From positions 40,169 to 104,168 of the forward strand of contig JALJEE010000226.1 in the NCBI GenBank assembly GCA_023231475.1: DNA of 64,000 nucleotides, in the 5' to 3' direction. This DNA comes from Seison nebaliae. Lineage: Eukaryota; Rotifera; Pararotatoria; Seisonacea; Seisonidae. Below, one piece after another: positions 11,194 through 21,368 of the stretch; within the stretch, counting starts at the first letter, position 1, and the number at the start of each line of letters is the position of its first letter. The notes beneath the pieces are model-generated. The model did not search any database. It saw nothing but the letters and a program-made list of their open reading frames with translations, and had not been told where the DNA came from. The translations under genes were made by a program, and so were the position numbers.

Positions 11194-11523
11194 ATGGAGT
11201 TGAAACTCCAACAGGAACATCAAAGGAAACGTGAAATAGGTCAAGGAAATATTATTCTGCTGACACAAGTAGCACAGAAACGTGTTGATGAAATTTTAGA
11301 CCGTTTAGATGATACGGTTTATCGAGTCTCAAATGCTAAAGGCGATCTTGGTCACTTGACGAACAAAGCATCAGCATTGGCTACCAATGCGGTAATTGTA
11401 AAAATGGGAGCAAAAGAAATTGAGGAAAAAACGAAATGGGAAAGTTTAGGCGTTGCGAGGTGGTTGGGATTAGTCATTCTGATTATTATATTGAGCGTAA
11501 TAACTATGTCTTTATTACAGTAG
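11194..11523 (+). CDS. Synaptobrevin/VAMP-like tail-anchored protein / alternative tail exon 5
   Basis: 109 codons from ATG 11194 to TAG. The frame stays open back to a CGCCAG acceptor ending at 11158 (phase 1), so it may be a terminal exon. The segment RVDEILDRLDDTVYRVSNAK followed by LTNKASALATNAVI lines up, in register and length, with the R-SNARE motif of VAMPs (VDEVVDIM..., ELDDRADAL). It is followed by EEKTKWESLG and a C-terminal membrane helix (WLGLVILIIILSVITMSLL). The position of the ionic-layer arginine is occupied by aspartate, with an arginine two residues earlier. An AATAAA overlaps the region just after the stop. A SNARE-like role in membrane fusion is inferred, not certain. Confidence 0.55.
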   Translation: MELKLQQEHQRKREIGQGNIILLTQVAQKRVDEILDRLDDTVYRVSNAKGDLGHLTNKASALATNAVIVKMGAKEIEEKTKWESLGVARWLGLVILIIILSVITMSLLQ

Positions 11524-11624
11524 AATAAAATAGTCGAATCAGTTTGTTTAGTCCTCTTTAGTTCTTTCTTTTTTTTATTGTGCATGTAAGTTTTTTTATC
11601 CTTCCAACTTAAGTATCTATCGGA

Positions 11625-11762
11625 ATGATACGTGGCAATGAAGGCAATGAACGTCAAAATGGTTGCAAAAGCCACCTATCTGAACAATGGTACATCTATG
11701 TAAGTTTAGCACTTGCATCAGTCAGTCTACTTATAACCATATTGTTTTTGGTTTTACGATGA
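11625..11762 (+). CDS. 45-aa tail-anchored peptide / alternative tail exon 6
   Basis: A small frame from ATG 11625 to TGA 11762. It has about 20 hydrophilic residues (RGNEGNERQNGCKSHLSEQW), then a membrane helix (YIYVSLALASVSLLITILFL) and three residues (VLR). The frame is open back to an acceptor-like CTTAAG ending at 11613 after a T-rich tract, again in phase 1. Its position, strand and tail anchor match the five ORFs before it. As an independent gene it would be very short; as an alternative tail it makes sense. Confidence 0.4.
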   Translation: MIRGNEGNERQNGCKSHLSEQWYIYVSLALASVSLLITILFLVLR

Positions 11763-11958
11763 AATGAGTAAACATTTAAAAAAAAACCAAACTTGAAACA
11801 TTTCTACTCAATCCAAAATTTCAGATGTAGGATTATTAAAATTCGTTTATTCATGATGAATTAATTTAATTTTTATTTCATTTGAAATTTATTTACGGAA
11901 AAAACTTAAGAATATTTCATTAAAGTCTTATAAATGTTTTTCATCTTCTCAAACAATA

Positions 11959-14900
11959 TCATCCTTCAATGTCACTATTCCATAAGAATACTTGTACACC
12001 TTTCTTTCGGAATTGTTTACTTCCACGTTTCTTATTTAACTGATTGTAGAATCGTTGAGCGATATATCTATTCAATTTCTTCTTTCGATGTAACATCAAT
12101 TGTGATCGACTCATTTGATGTCGACAATATTGACAGAATGGATATAATCGATTATTCTTCTTTGAATTCAATTGTTTATGACGTTGTTCATCCGATGGGG
12201 TTTTCTGACATAACGCCATTGGTATGGAACGTTTCTTCGTCATGTTGCCTTTGGTGGAGGAATTCTTGTTGATTATCGTTTTGTCACCATCATAATTACA
12301 TGTACTATTCGTACTACAATGACGACGACAATGTCCGTTATCACCGAATAATTTGTAATGTTGTGATGTTCGATCAATTAAGGCAGCGGTCGAGTGATAA
12401 TGTTGTTGATGTTTCGGTAAGAAGAATAATGGAGAAGATGAATTGATGGTCGTCGACGTTTCCACATCTAACGATGAGAATGAATGAGAGAATATCGAAG
12501 TAGAACAACTGTAAACTAAATGAAGTATTGTTTCGTTATCGATATTGGGACAATGGAGATGTGTACTATCCGTATCAGATGTTGATGTTGTACGACTATC
12601 GATCTTTCCCAATTGATGTGGATGTGGATGATGGCGATGATGATGGTAATGATGACATCGATGTTTCCTTCCATTCTCCTTCAGTTTCGTCTGTGATAAT
12701 TCTGATAATTTCTTATTCTCTTTCACCGAAATATTATCTCCCGAATCAAAGAAAACTTTATCTTCAATATCGTTATTTGATGGAAATAATTTCATTTTGT
12801 TATTCGAATTCGGTTTCGTATTTTGTGTCGACTTCTTCATCAATTCAAATAATTCGATCATTTTAGTCAATCGCTTCCCACCAATCTTATAATCTATATC
12901 TCCTTTCGCACTTTTCGATTCATCATCATCTTCTTCATCATCTTCTTCTTCTTCTTCATCTTCTTCATCATCTTCATCATCTTCATCATCTTCATCATCA
13001 TCTTGTTCATCATCACCATCAGCATCTTGTTCATCATCACCTTCATCTTCATCATTCACGTGAATCTTATTCTCCAAATCAACAACAACAACATCTTCAT
13101 TAATTGGATTCATTACATTATCATCGTTATCGTCTTTAGAATGAGAAATGAGTTTTTCTTCTTTATCCTTCGTGATGGAAATGTCGATGTCATTCGTTGT
13201 TTCGTTTATGTTTAACGATTTCTCCGATTTTATGATACTGTTCGTTGGTGTATAATTCCTCACATTATTATCATCAGTACTATTATTTTTCAATTCGCCG
13301 TCAATGAATGACATATCTAATTTTTCTTCTTTTGTCGATAATCGTTGCTGTTCGATACGACGGAAATGACGAAGGATCATATTAAATTTATTCATTTCAT
13401 CTTTCCCCTTATCCATCGACGGATTAGAAATATCATCAATCTTATTATTACTTTTCGTCAATGATTCATTGAGAGATGTGATATCATTATTCGATCTTGG
13501 ATGAGATTTATTCGAATTCGCAATTGATTCAATTTTTTCTGATTCTTCCAAATTCTCCCCAAACTTCAACGAAATTTTACTTTCCGTTTGATTGTTCGAT
13601 TGTTCCGTTTTATTTACAGAGTTTTGATTAGTTATCGATTTATCCGTTGTGAGAGAACTCTCATCGTATAAGGAAGTGAGAGAAGAGATATCATAGTCGG
13701 AATCATTTGTCATTTTCAATGAACATCGTTCTTCAAATTCCTCATTCTTACTAATCAATTTCCGATAATTTTCTATATCAAACAATATTTTTTTTTCATT
13801 CAATTTATATTGGTCGATTTGACAGAACCATTTGGCAGTTTCCTTATATTTCTGCAATTGCATATCGATATATTCTTTAATCAATTGTTGTTCGTGTGTC
13901 AATGAACTCTCGTCCAAATATTTCGCATTCAAACGGAACATTGCTGGTTGACCATTATCCATTGATGGTCCAGGAATATTAATATCATCAATATTGTCGA
14001 AAGGAGGTGGTGACGTCAATCTTAATTTCTTACTCATTTTCTTCTTCTCGTCATTCTCCTGCAGAAGTTTCAATTGTTCCTGTTGGTACCATCGATAATA
14101 GAAATGGAACGGATGTGATGGATGTAAACTATTGATGATTTTCTCATTATTCACTTTATTCGATGAGATTATGTTATCATTATACTGGAATAATTGTTCT
14201 TCAGTTCCATCATTTATCTCTCCAAAGTCATCTTTCACTTCATTATTCGATATTTGATCAATCGTTAATGAATTCCATTTCTTCTGCTCTAAATCAGGTA
14301 CATTATTCTCCTCTACATTTGACATTCCTTTACGACCTTTAAAATTATTTCTACGATAAAATATTCCGTCAGGATCCCTAATTGATTTCGTCGTACGAAA
14401 CGACATATTATTAAGTCGTCGAAATTTTCCAAACGAATTATCTTCTCGATAATTTCCATCAAAATAATCCTTCTTATTATTATCCTTCATTCCACTTGTT
14501 GTTGTAGTCATTGTTGTTGTTGTTATTGGTTGAGTGGTAGTGTTGAGATGTTGATAATCATATTTCTGCGATAAATTTTCATAATAATTCCGATTATAAT
14601 TTATAGAAGTTTTCCGTCCGAATTTAAAATATTTGTGAATATCATATTCAAAATCACGAAATAATCGTTTGAGATAAGTGTTTTTCGTTGTTGTCGATTG
14701 TCCCATTCCGTCGTCGACGGAACGTGGAAGAATAATTTTACATCGATCGATATTCGAATAACGATTTTTTTGAGTTCGATTTAAACGTTCGAACAACTTT
14801 TCATTCTTCTTCTTATTTACATTTATTTTCTTCTTCTGATTCTCCAAATATTTCTTGCAGGTAATCATGAGAGATTTTGTGGAGGAACTTAATGTTGTAG

Positions 14901-15282
14901 AATTGGATGACGCTTTCGTCGAATGTTTGGAGATGACACTCGTCGGTGAAACTGAAGAAGTTGTTCCATCCAATCCAGAATTCCTCTCTATCGACAACAT
15001 CGATGACGATGACGATGATGATGATGATGATGATGATGGTGAAAATTCGATGGATGACGACGTCGATTGATTATTTAGAGATGAGAATGTTGATGATTTC
15101 TTCTTTGATAATTCTCGAGCACCTGGTAAATGTAATAAACGACGATAAAGTATCTGAGCGAATTTCTCCAATTCTTCCGGTTTCTCTAATGATCCTTTAC
15201 AAATTCTTTGAATTCTCTGTTCATTCCGACGTAATAAATTGGAGCGACGATGATGTGAAGATGTTAGCGTTGTCATTTTCAT
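11959..15282 (-). CDS. Large unrecognised, mostly disordered protein (1107 aa, single exon)
   Basis: One uninterrupted frame of 1107 codons from ATG (MKMTTLTSSHHRR). The first 60 residues look folded and helical (RRNEQRIQRICKG, ELEKFAQILYRRLLHLPGAREL). A second conserved-looking helical block is near residues 430-500 (LTHEQQLIKEYIDMQLQKY). The rest is low complexity: Ser runs near residues 75-95, Asn-rich stretches, and a long Asp/Glu tract near residues 750-790. A His-rich patch follows (CHHYHHHRHHPHPH). The basic C-terminus has Cys/His pairs (CQYC, HRKKK), perhaps a degenerate zinc-binding element. I do not recognise the family. It is divergent from hexokinase. Confidence 0.75.
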   Translation of the reverse strand: MKMTTLTSSHHRRSNLLRRNEQRIQRICKGSLEKPEELEKFAQILYRRLLHLPGARELSKKKSSTFSSLNNQSTSSSIEFSPSSSSSSSSSSSSMLSIERNSGLDGTTSSVSPTSVISKHSTKASSNSTTLSSSTKSLMITCKKYLENQKKKINVNKKKNEKLFERLNRTQKNRYSNIDRCKIILPRSVDDGMGQSTTTKNTYLKRLFRDFEYDIHKYFKFGRKTSINYNRNYYENLSQKYDYQHLNTTTQPITTTTMTTTTSGMKDNNKKDYFDGNYREDNSFGKFRRLNNMSFRTTKSIRDPDGIFYRRNNFKGRKGMSNVEENNVPDLEQKKWNSLTIDQISNNEVKDDFGEINDGTEEQLFQYNDNIISSNKVNNEKIINSLHPSHPFHFYYRWYQQEQLKLLQENDEKKKMSKKLRLTSPPPFDNIDDINIPGPSMDNGQPAMFRLNAKYLDESSLTHEQQLIKEYIDMQLQKYKETAKWFCQIDQYKLNEKKILFDIENYRKLISKNEEFEERCSLKMTNDSDYDISSLTSLYDESSLTTDKSITNQNSVNKTEQSNNQTESKISLKFGENLEESEKIESIANSNKSHPRSNNDITSLNESLTKSNNKIDDISNPSMDKGKDEMNKFNMILRHFRRIEQQRLSTKEEKLDMSFIDGELKNNSTDDNNVRNYTPTNSIIKSEKSLNINETTNDIDISITKDKEEKLISHSKDDNDDNVMNPINEDVVVVDLENKIHVNDEDEGDDEQDADGDDEQDDDEDDEDDEDDEEDEEEEEDDEEDDDESKSAKGDIDYKIGGKRLTKMIELFELMKKSTQNTKPNSNNKMKLFPSNNDIEDKVFFDSGDNISVKENKKLSELSQTKLKENGRKHRCHHYHHHRHHPHPHQLGKIDSRTTSTSDTDSTHLHCPNIDNETILHLVYSCSTSIFSHSFSSLDVETSTTINSSSPLFFLPKHQQHYHSTAALIDRTSQHYKLFGDNGHCRRHCSTNSTCNYDGDKTIINKNSSTKGNMTKKRSIPMALCQKTPSDEQRHKQLNSKKNNRLYPFCQYCRHQMSRSQLMLHRKKKLNRYIAQRFYNQLNKKRGSKQFRKKGVQVFLWNSDIEG

Positions 15283-16054
15283 TTTATTAGAGATCGATCA
15301 ATCGTTTTCTATTAATCGTAATAAATTGTTAATTAAATTAATCAAACACTCTCTTCGCCATCATCATAATAGTAAATTCTGATTAATTCTTCTTATTATT
15401 CGCTCTTCGTTCTTATCACGTCTTTATCCCCATTACTTCAAGAAATAATATCAAATAATTTCTTCTTCTAGTCACATTTCGACATATATCTTTTGCTCAT
15501 TCAAGCGCGACATCTACTGCTACATAATTCCATGGATTGACACGTAAAGAGAGTGAAGCAGTCAAACGTTAAATTTCCCTTCTTCTACAGTATATAACCA
15601 TAAACTTTTCTCTAAACTCTAAGAAATGCTCTCCTCTAAACTGTCTCTAAACTATAAGTAGAACTATTAGTAATAACACCAAATCTTTGTACAAATTCGA
15701 CAACTCGACGAAACTCAAATGAATTTCATTCACAAAATTACACACAAATTTACAAACTACTTCCCATTCGTTCTGATTTATGTTTGAACTTAATTCTCAA
15801 CTTCGATTGAAATTATTTTTAATTAGAAACAATTTTAAAAAATTTTCATTATGACAAGACTGACGATTAATTAAAATACTGCACAAAATCTGCACCATTC
15901 ATACATTTGGAGATTCATAATTAGACAAATGATGGTTGAAAGATTGTCAAATATAACAGGAATGGAAAAATGAGAAGTGAATAAGTTTAAACCAAATTAA
16001 ATATTTTTGTTTTCTTTTTTCTTTATTTTGTTTTCGGCCTTGCTTGTTCCAAAA
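15283..16054. other. Divergent intergenic region (orphan gene and hexokinase starts)
   Basis: 772 bp between two divergently oriented start codons; it must hold both promoters and 5' untranslated sequence. It is AT-rich with no clear motif beyond a duplicated CTCTAAACT-type run near 15610-15655. No gene seen. Confidence 0.5.
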
Positions 16055-17614
16055 ATGACTAACTCGGAAATTTTAAATCGCGGTAGTAAGGAGATGTTGG
16101 ATAAATTGCCCGCAGATAAATTGAAGAGAGTTCGTGAAATCGGAAAGGAATTCGATGTGACTCTCGATGATATGCAATATGTGAAAAATGAGATGGCATA
16201 TGAAATGGTTTTGGGACTCAATCCAGATACTAAAAATCAATCTGATTTGAAAATGTATCCCTCATTTATTACAGCTCTACCAAGTGGTAATGAAACTGGT
16301 CAATTTTTAGCGTTAGATATTGGAGGAACGAATTGTCGAATCATTCTAATAACATTAAATGGAAATCAGGAAGGACTTGACAAATATACGATGATTCCAA
16401 AGTTGTTTGTTATCGAAAATAAAGATATGCATGATGGTAGAGCATTGATGACGAGGATAGCGAATGCGATTAAGAATCTTCTCGAAGTGAATAAAATTAA
16501 GAAGAAAATAAATTTAGGATTCACTTTCTCATTTCCTTGTGATCAAAAGAATTTGAATGAAGCTTATCTCACTAAATGGACGAAGGGTTTCTCCGACGAT
16601 TCATTCGTAGGAAAGAATGTTGTGAAGGAATTACAAACGAAGATTGATGAATTAAAACTTAAAGTAAAAGTTGTCGCACTTATTAATGACACTGTTGGCA
16701 CATTATTAAGTTGTGCTTATAAAAGTGGTGCAGCCACCACCATAGGCTTAATCTTAGGTACAGGTACTAATGCTTGTTATATTGAAGAAACGAAAAATAT
16801 AAAAACAATACCTGAAAAATTTAGAAAGAAGTTTACCCATATGATTGTCAATATGGAATGGGGAGCATTTGGACAATCAGGGAAAATTAATAATTATCTC
16901 ACCAAATACGATCGAGTGATCGATGAGAATTCGGTCAATCCAAAACAACAAATGTTTTCACCCCTTCATTTAGATTTTAAAGTAACTTTTCTAGATTCGA
17001 GAAATTGATTAGTGGAATGTATATGGGAGAGATTGTTCGTCGAGTCATTGTAGATTTGATGGAAGAAAACATTTTATTTCCGGGGAAGATGCATGAAATA
17101 TCTCAAAAAGAACCTATTAAAATGTATAATGAGGTTTCTAATCAATTCTCATCACTCTCTTCTCAACTAATTCTTTCTTAGGGAGATTTTGAGACAAAGA
17201 ATGTCTCCAATATTGAAACGGATCGCGGGGTCAATTTCACGCAAACAAAAAACATCTTAACAAATACACATCGATTCTCCCCCGAAGAAATAACGATGGA
17301 GGATTGTAACATAATTCAATACATTTGTTATAAAGTGTCTAAGAGAGCTGCCTATTTAACAGGTTCTGGCTTAACTGGTATCATGCAAAAACTTAAATCG
17401 AAAGATAATCATATTATCGGAATTGATGGTAGTGTATATAAGTATCATCCGAGAATAAGAACTCATATTGATGAGTCGATAAAAATATTAACAAAGACAA
17501 AAGTTTCTTTTCCGTATTTTTTTTAGCTTCATTATTACCATTTAGTTCAATACCACATTGTCCGAAGATGGTTCATCAATTGGAGCGGCAATTGCAGCAA
17601 ATTCCAGTAAATAA
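16055..17614 (+). CDS. Hexokinase (four exons, 475 aa)
   Basis: It phosphorylates glucose to glucose-6-phosphate with ATP in the cytosol. Exons: 16055-16953, 16995-17133, 17182-17502, 17546-17614; introns are 41, 48 and 43 nt. They join in frame to 475 residues, the normal single-unit hexokinase length. Visible motifs are the phosphate-1 loop LALDIGGTNCR, sugar-binding FTFSFPCDQ, TKWTKGF, the catalytic aspartate in ALINDTVGTLLS, LILGTGTNACY and the adenosine-side VGxDG-type IIGIDGSVYKYHP. The C-terminus is LSEDGSSIGAAIAA. An unspliced reading seems to stop at 17008, but the 41-nt intron removes that and restores NPKQQIFEKLISGMYMGEIV. The enzyme appears intact. Confidence 0.95.
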
Positions 17615-17882
17615 AAAAACTCCAAATAAAATATGTTTTAGTCGTCTTTAGGTCCTTTAGTTATTTTAGATATTTTTTTTGGAATAAAAAAATATTTATT
17701 AGAAAATTGCCGTTATTTTTTAAAATTTATTTCATAAATTGAATAATCGAAATAAAACCAACAAACTAGAATTTTATCGTTCAATTAATATACAAAAAAG
17801 ATAAAACATGAAATTCCAATAAAACAATAACACACTAAAAACATAACGACAATTCACTTTTCAATAACAATTAAATGAAATA

Positions 17883-18737
17883 TTATTTTTTTATATTAAT
17901 TCGAATACCGCCAGATGTTTTGAGAGAAGATTTCTCTTCAGTTTTAATTTCATCAGGAATTCTCAATTGTTTACGTTTCCCAACCGTTACTAGATCCATA
18001 TTGGCATATCGATCCTTTTTATCTTGTTCTTCTTTCAATTTCTTCTTTTGAAGTTTTCTCATTTTTCTCGTTTCAATATTCTCCTCCCATTCTTGTCGAT
18101 GTAACATATATAATTTCATTGCCACTCGAGCATCTTCCACCGAATTATGTTCATTTAATTGAAAATCATCCATGTTCAACAATTTATCTGCAAAATGACG
18201 TAGAGCAATATTTCCATAAACTTTCTTCGGTAATTTATTTCTTAAAACTTCACTTTTTTGAGTATCTCGAATTCTGTCAAATGGATATTTCAAATCTAAT
18301 TGACTCAGATCATGATCGATGGCATGACCGATAAGATATACAGGATTTTTTGTGTCATATCTAAAAATTTTTTTTACATCATTTATCACTTTATTCTTCT
18401 CCAATGCACCAAATTTTTCCATAATATTTTTCGGTCGAATCCCACTCACTTCTGTCCGATAATCTGTGATTTCCAACGTTGGTTGCACATATTCATCATA
18501 GAGAATCTTCCCCAAATGATTAACTAAAGATACGCGTGCTAATATCGATATGTTGCCATTGGGACCGGCACCAACCATCTCACAATCAACCGCAACATAA
18601 TCCTCATTTTCTTCGTCAATTAACACCTCATCGATATTATCAAACCAAATTTCCTCCCTCAATTTCTTCCTCTTCACAATTTTCTTATGTTCTTTTCTTT
18701 TTATATCTTCCTTATCACTTGACTTCTTTACTTTCAT
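17883..18737 (-). CDS. REXO4: RNA exonuclease 4 homologue (REXO4/REX4), 284 aa
   Basis: A DEDDh-family 3'-5' exonuclease, nucleolar in other eukaryotes and linked to rRNA processing. The start is the ATG at 18735-18737 (MKVKKSSDKED); further upstream the frame has no ATG. A basic N-terminal tail (KRKEHKKIVKRKKLR) suits nucleolar targeting. The exonuclease domain begins with VAVDCEMVGAGPNG (DxE). It continues with ARVSLVNHLGK, YVQPTLEITDYRTEVSGIRP, IGHAIDHDLSQLDL, RDTQKSEVLR and ends with the catalytic HNSVEDARVAMKLYM. All four acidic residues and the histidine are present. It converges on hexokinase, with 268 bp between stops. Confidence 0.95.
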   Translation of the reverse strand: MKVKKSSDKEDIKRKEHKKIVKRKKLREEIWFDNIDEVLIDEENEDYVAVDCEMVGAGPNGNISILARVSLVNHLGKILYDEYVQPTLEITDYRTEVSGIRPKNIMEKFGALEKNKVINDVKKIFRYDTKNPVYLIGHAIDHDLSQLDLKYPFDRIRDTQKSEVLRNKLPKKVYGNIALRHFADKLLNMDDFQLNEHNSVEDARVAMKLYMLHRQEWEENIETRKMRKLQKKKLKEEQDKKDRYANMDLVTVGKRKQLRIPDEIKTEEKSSLKTSGGIRINIKK

Positions 18738-19589
18738 TTTATGAATGAATTTAAACTTAATTTTCAAATAATATTCCAATCTGGTGTTTCATAAATCGAT
18801 AAAAAAATGTTTATAATGACAATTTTTTAAATAAAATTCAGTAATTATGATTTTACATTGATTGTTAGTAGTCATTATTTAGTAGTTGATTTTGTTAGTA
18901 AATTTATAGTTCTTGAAAATAGTTATTTATAACGTTTTCATAATAGAAGGTTTGTTGATGTGTAAAAAGGATAAAAACGATAAATGTTCATCCGTTAGAT
19001 TTGATTGTTTCTTCGTAAATCTATTTTTCGGGCGAACAGAACTGTTCACAAGATAAAGATGTTACCGATCCAGCTATTAAAATTTGTGCCAATTTCGATA
19101 ATTGATTCATCCAGTTGAATTGATCCAAAAATCGACATAAGATTTGTTAAGCGAAGAATTAAAACTATACAATTCGATTTCTTTTGTTAACAACGAGAGT
19201 CCGAAGGAAGTGATGTTTTCTTTAATTTTGAAAAAGATGGTAGGTCTTCATTCAGAAGTTCGTCCAATATCTGCCAATATCAATAAGAATTTGTTTGATG
19301 TTTAATTATTGATTCATTCGCTAAATGTTTGCTTATTACTGGATTGAGATAAACCGCCGCTATAAGATATTTTTCATGTAGGATGCTAATTGTGCTAATT
19401 TTCTTTTAAGACAAGCTAAAATTAGGTTTTTTGATGGATTTCGTGTTAGGAATTGGAGAAAATTGTGCGGTAGATTTATTTGTGATTAAATTGGTAATAT
19501 CATTTTAGATATTTTAAAGAATATAAATTAAATAACTGGCTTTACTTATAAATAAAATAAACACGTGAAATATTTGTTAATCAGAAAAT
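18738..19589. other. Divergent intergenic region (REXO4 and MRTO4 starts)
   Basis: 852 bp shared upstream region of two ribosome-biogenesis genes transcribed in opposite directions. AT-rich, with only short open frames. No RNA gene recognised. Shared regulation is possible but no motif supports it. Confidence 0.5.
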
Positions 19590-20243
19590 ATGCCAAAATC
19601 TCGTCGTGATAAACAAGTTTCCTTGCAGAAAGTGCAAAAGAAAACGAGAGATCATAAAAATCAGTTAATCGAAACGATTCAAGAGAATTTGAAGAACTTC
19701 TCCACCATCTACTTGCTGAACATTGATAATTTACGAACGAGTTTCTTTCAAAAAATCCGTGAACAATTAAAATCCTCTCGATTTTTCTGTGCCAAACGAA
19801 CTTTAATGAAATATGCACTTCTCCATCATTCTCACCCCGTCAAGTCTTTACATCAATTAGTGGAGAGAATTGGAAAGAATAATTGTCTCATGTTTACCAA
19901 TGAACCATTGGAAGTTATTCAGAAAGCATTGAATGAGAATATTCAATCAGATTGTGCCCGTTCCGGATTCGTCACTCCATCAACCATCACATTAGAGAAA
20001 GGTCATTTAGAAACGATGATTCATTCAATGGAGCCTCAACTCCGTCAACTCAATCTTCCAATTACATTGAAGAAAGGAGATATATATTTGGATGAAGATT
20101 TCATCATTTGTAAAGAGAACGACGTCTTGAATAATGTTCAATGTCGACTCCTTTCACTTTTCGGATATAAATTAGCGAAATTTCAAGTGACAGTCATTGG
20201 ATTCTGGTCGAAGAAAGAAGATAAATTTGAAAAAATTGAATAA
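19590..20243 (+). CDS. MRTO4: mRNA turnover protein 4 homologue (MRTO4)
   Basis: A nucleolar assembly factor related to ribosomal stalk protein uL10/P0; it holds the stalk site on pre-60S particles before P0 replaces it. 217 codons in one exon from ATG 19590. The start MPKSRRDKQVSLQKVQKK is the family's highly conserved N-terminus. It continues with the L10-like fold: YLLNIDNLRTSFFQKIREQL, FFCAKRTLMKYAL, LFTN-type CLMFTNEP, and ARSGFVTPSTITLEKG. The C-terminus VQCRLLSLFGYKLAKFQVTV also fits. Length matches the family. The next gene starts only 88 bp after the stop. The AATAAA that overlaps the stop codon suggests separate transcripts. Confidence 0.95.
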   Translation: MPKSRRDKQVSLQKVQKKTRDHKNQLIETIQENLKNFSTIYLLNIDNLRTSFFQKIREQLKSSRFFCAKRTLMKYALLHHSHPVKSLHQLVERIGKNNCLMFTNEPLEVIQKALNENIQSDCARSGFVTPSTITLEKGHLETMIHSMEPQLRQLNLPITLKKGDIYLDEDFIICKENDVLNNVQCRLLSLFGYKLAKFQVTVIGFWSKKEDKFEKIE

Positions 20244-20331
20244 ATTCATAAAATATTTCTTTGTTTTCTGTATAAAAATTTCTCGTTTATTTTTTTGGAC
20301 AGATTTCCATGTTCTTTCCATCACAAATAGA

Positions 20332-21339
20332 ATGACATCTAAATCGAACATCTTGAAGATGATTCGCGATCTTCCACGAATTTCCTTCAACAATATTCGT
20401 GATACTGAAGAAGGTGCAATCATGAGAGCGAGAAAAGTGAGTTTAACATTATAAATATTGTTTTATTTCCGTCGAAGCATAACCTGACGAAAAGAGAGAG
20501 AGGTGGTCGAGTCGGTGCACAACACAAAGGTCAACGACAACGAATGTCATTACCTCGATTGGGATTCGAAGGTGGTCAATCGCCCTGGTATATAAAAATC
20601 CCACGAGAATATCATTACAAAGATCATCAGTTTCCATTAATTTTACCATTTTTTTTCTTATCCATCCAAATTTCAGTTTAAGAAGACATTATCAACCATT
20701 ATCTCTGTTTCAGTTACAAAGATTAATCGATTTGAATCGATTGAACATTAACGAACCGATCGATCTCTCTAATTTGTGTAATACGAAAATCATAAAAGTT
20801 GCAAGTGAAAATCGTTATTATGGAATTGAATTAAAAGATGATGTTAATAAATTTCATTAATTTATTCATTCGTTAATTAATTGAAGGGAATGGATATTTT
20901 TGAAACTCCTATTAATATCGAAGTACAACAAATAGAATCGGAACATGTTATCGCCGCTATCGAACGATCAGGTGGAATTGTCACTTGTAAATATTTAGAT
21001 CTAGCTTCCGTCTCAGCAGCATCAGATCCTCGAAAATTTTTCGAGAAAGGTCTTCCCATTCCCAAAGTAGGAATTCCACCACTAAATTGTCTAGATTATT
21101 ATCGCAATCCAGAAAACAGAGGATATTTAGCTGATCCAGAAGAAGTGACGAAACATCGGAAACATTTAGCACAAAAATATGGATATCAATTGAATTTGAG
21201 AGAAGAGTTAATGGAAATGCCAAGAAAGATGAATCATCAATTATTTCATGGTTTGAATGGAGGATGGATTGTGAATTTGAAAGATCGTTCTATCATCAAA
21301 CCAACGAGCAAACAATGGAAAGAATTTTATTCAAATTAA
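20332..21339 (+). CDS. MRPL15: Mitochondrial large-subunit ribosomal protein uL15m (MRPL15), four exons
   Basis: A component of the mitochondrial 39S ribosomal subunit. Exons 20332-20436, 20478-20629, 20677-20842 and 20887-21339 join in frame to 291 residues. The first exon looks like a mitochondrial leader (MTSKSNILKMIRDLP). The L15 signature follows: RGGRVGAQHKGQRQR, LGFEGGQSPWYIKIP, LRRHYQPLSLFQLQRLIDL, PIDLSNL, then NIEVQQIESEHVIAAIERSG. The end ENRGYLADP, QKYGYQL and GGWIVNLKDRSIIKPT matches the vertebrate protein. Introns are about 41-47 nt. It follows MRTO4 closely and converges on PGAM5, with 29 bp between stop codons. Confidence 0.95.
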
Positions 21340-21368
21340 AATATTATTTTTTCATTTAATTCTTTTAT

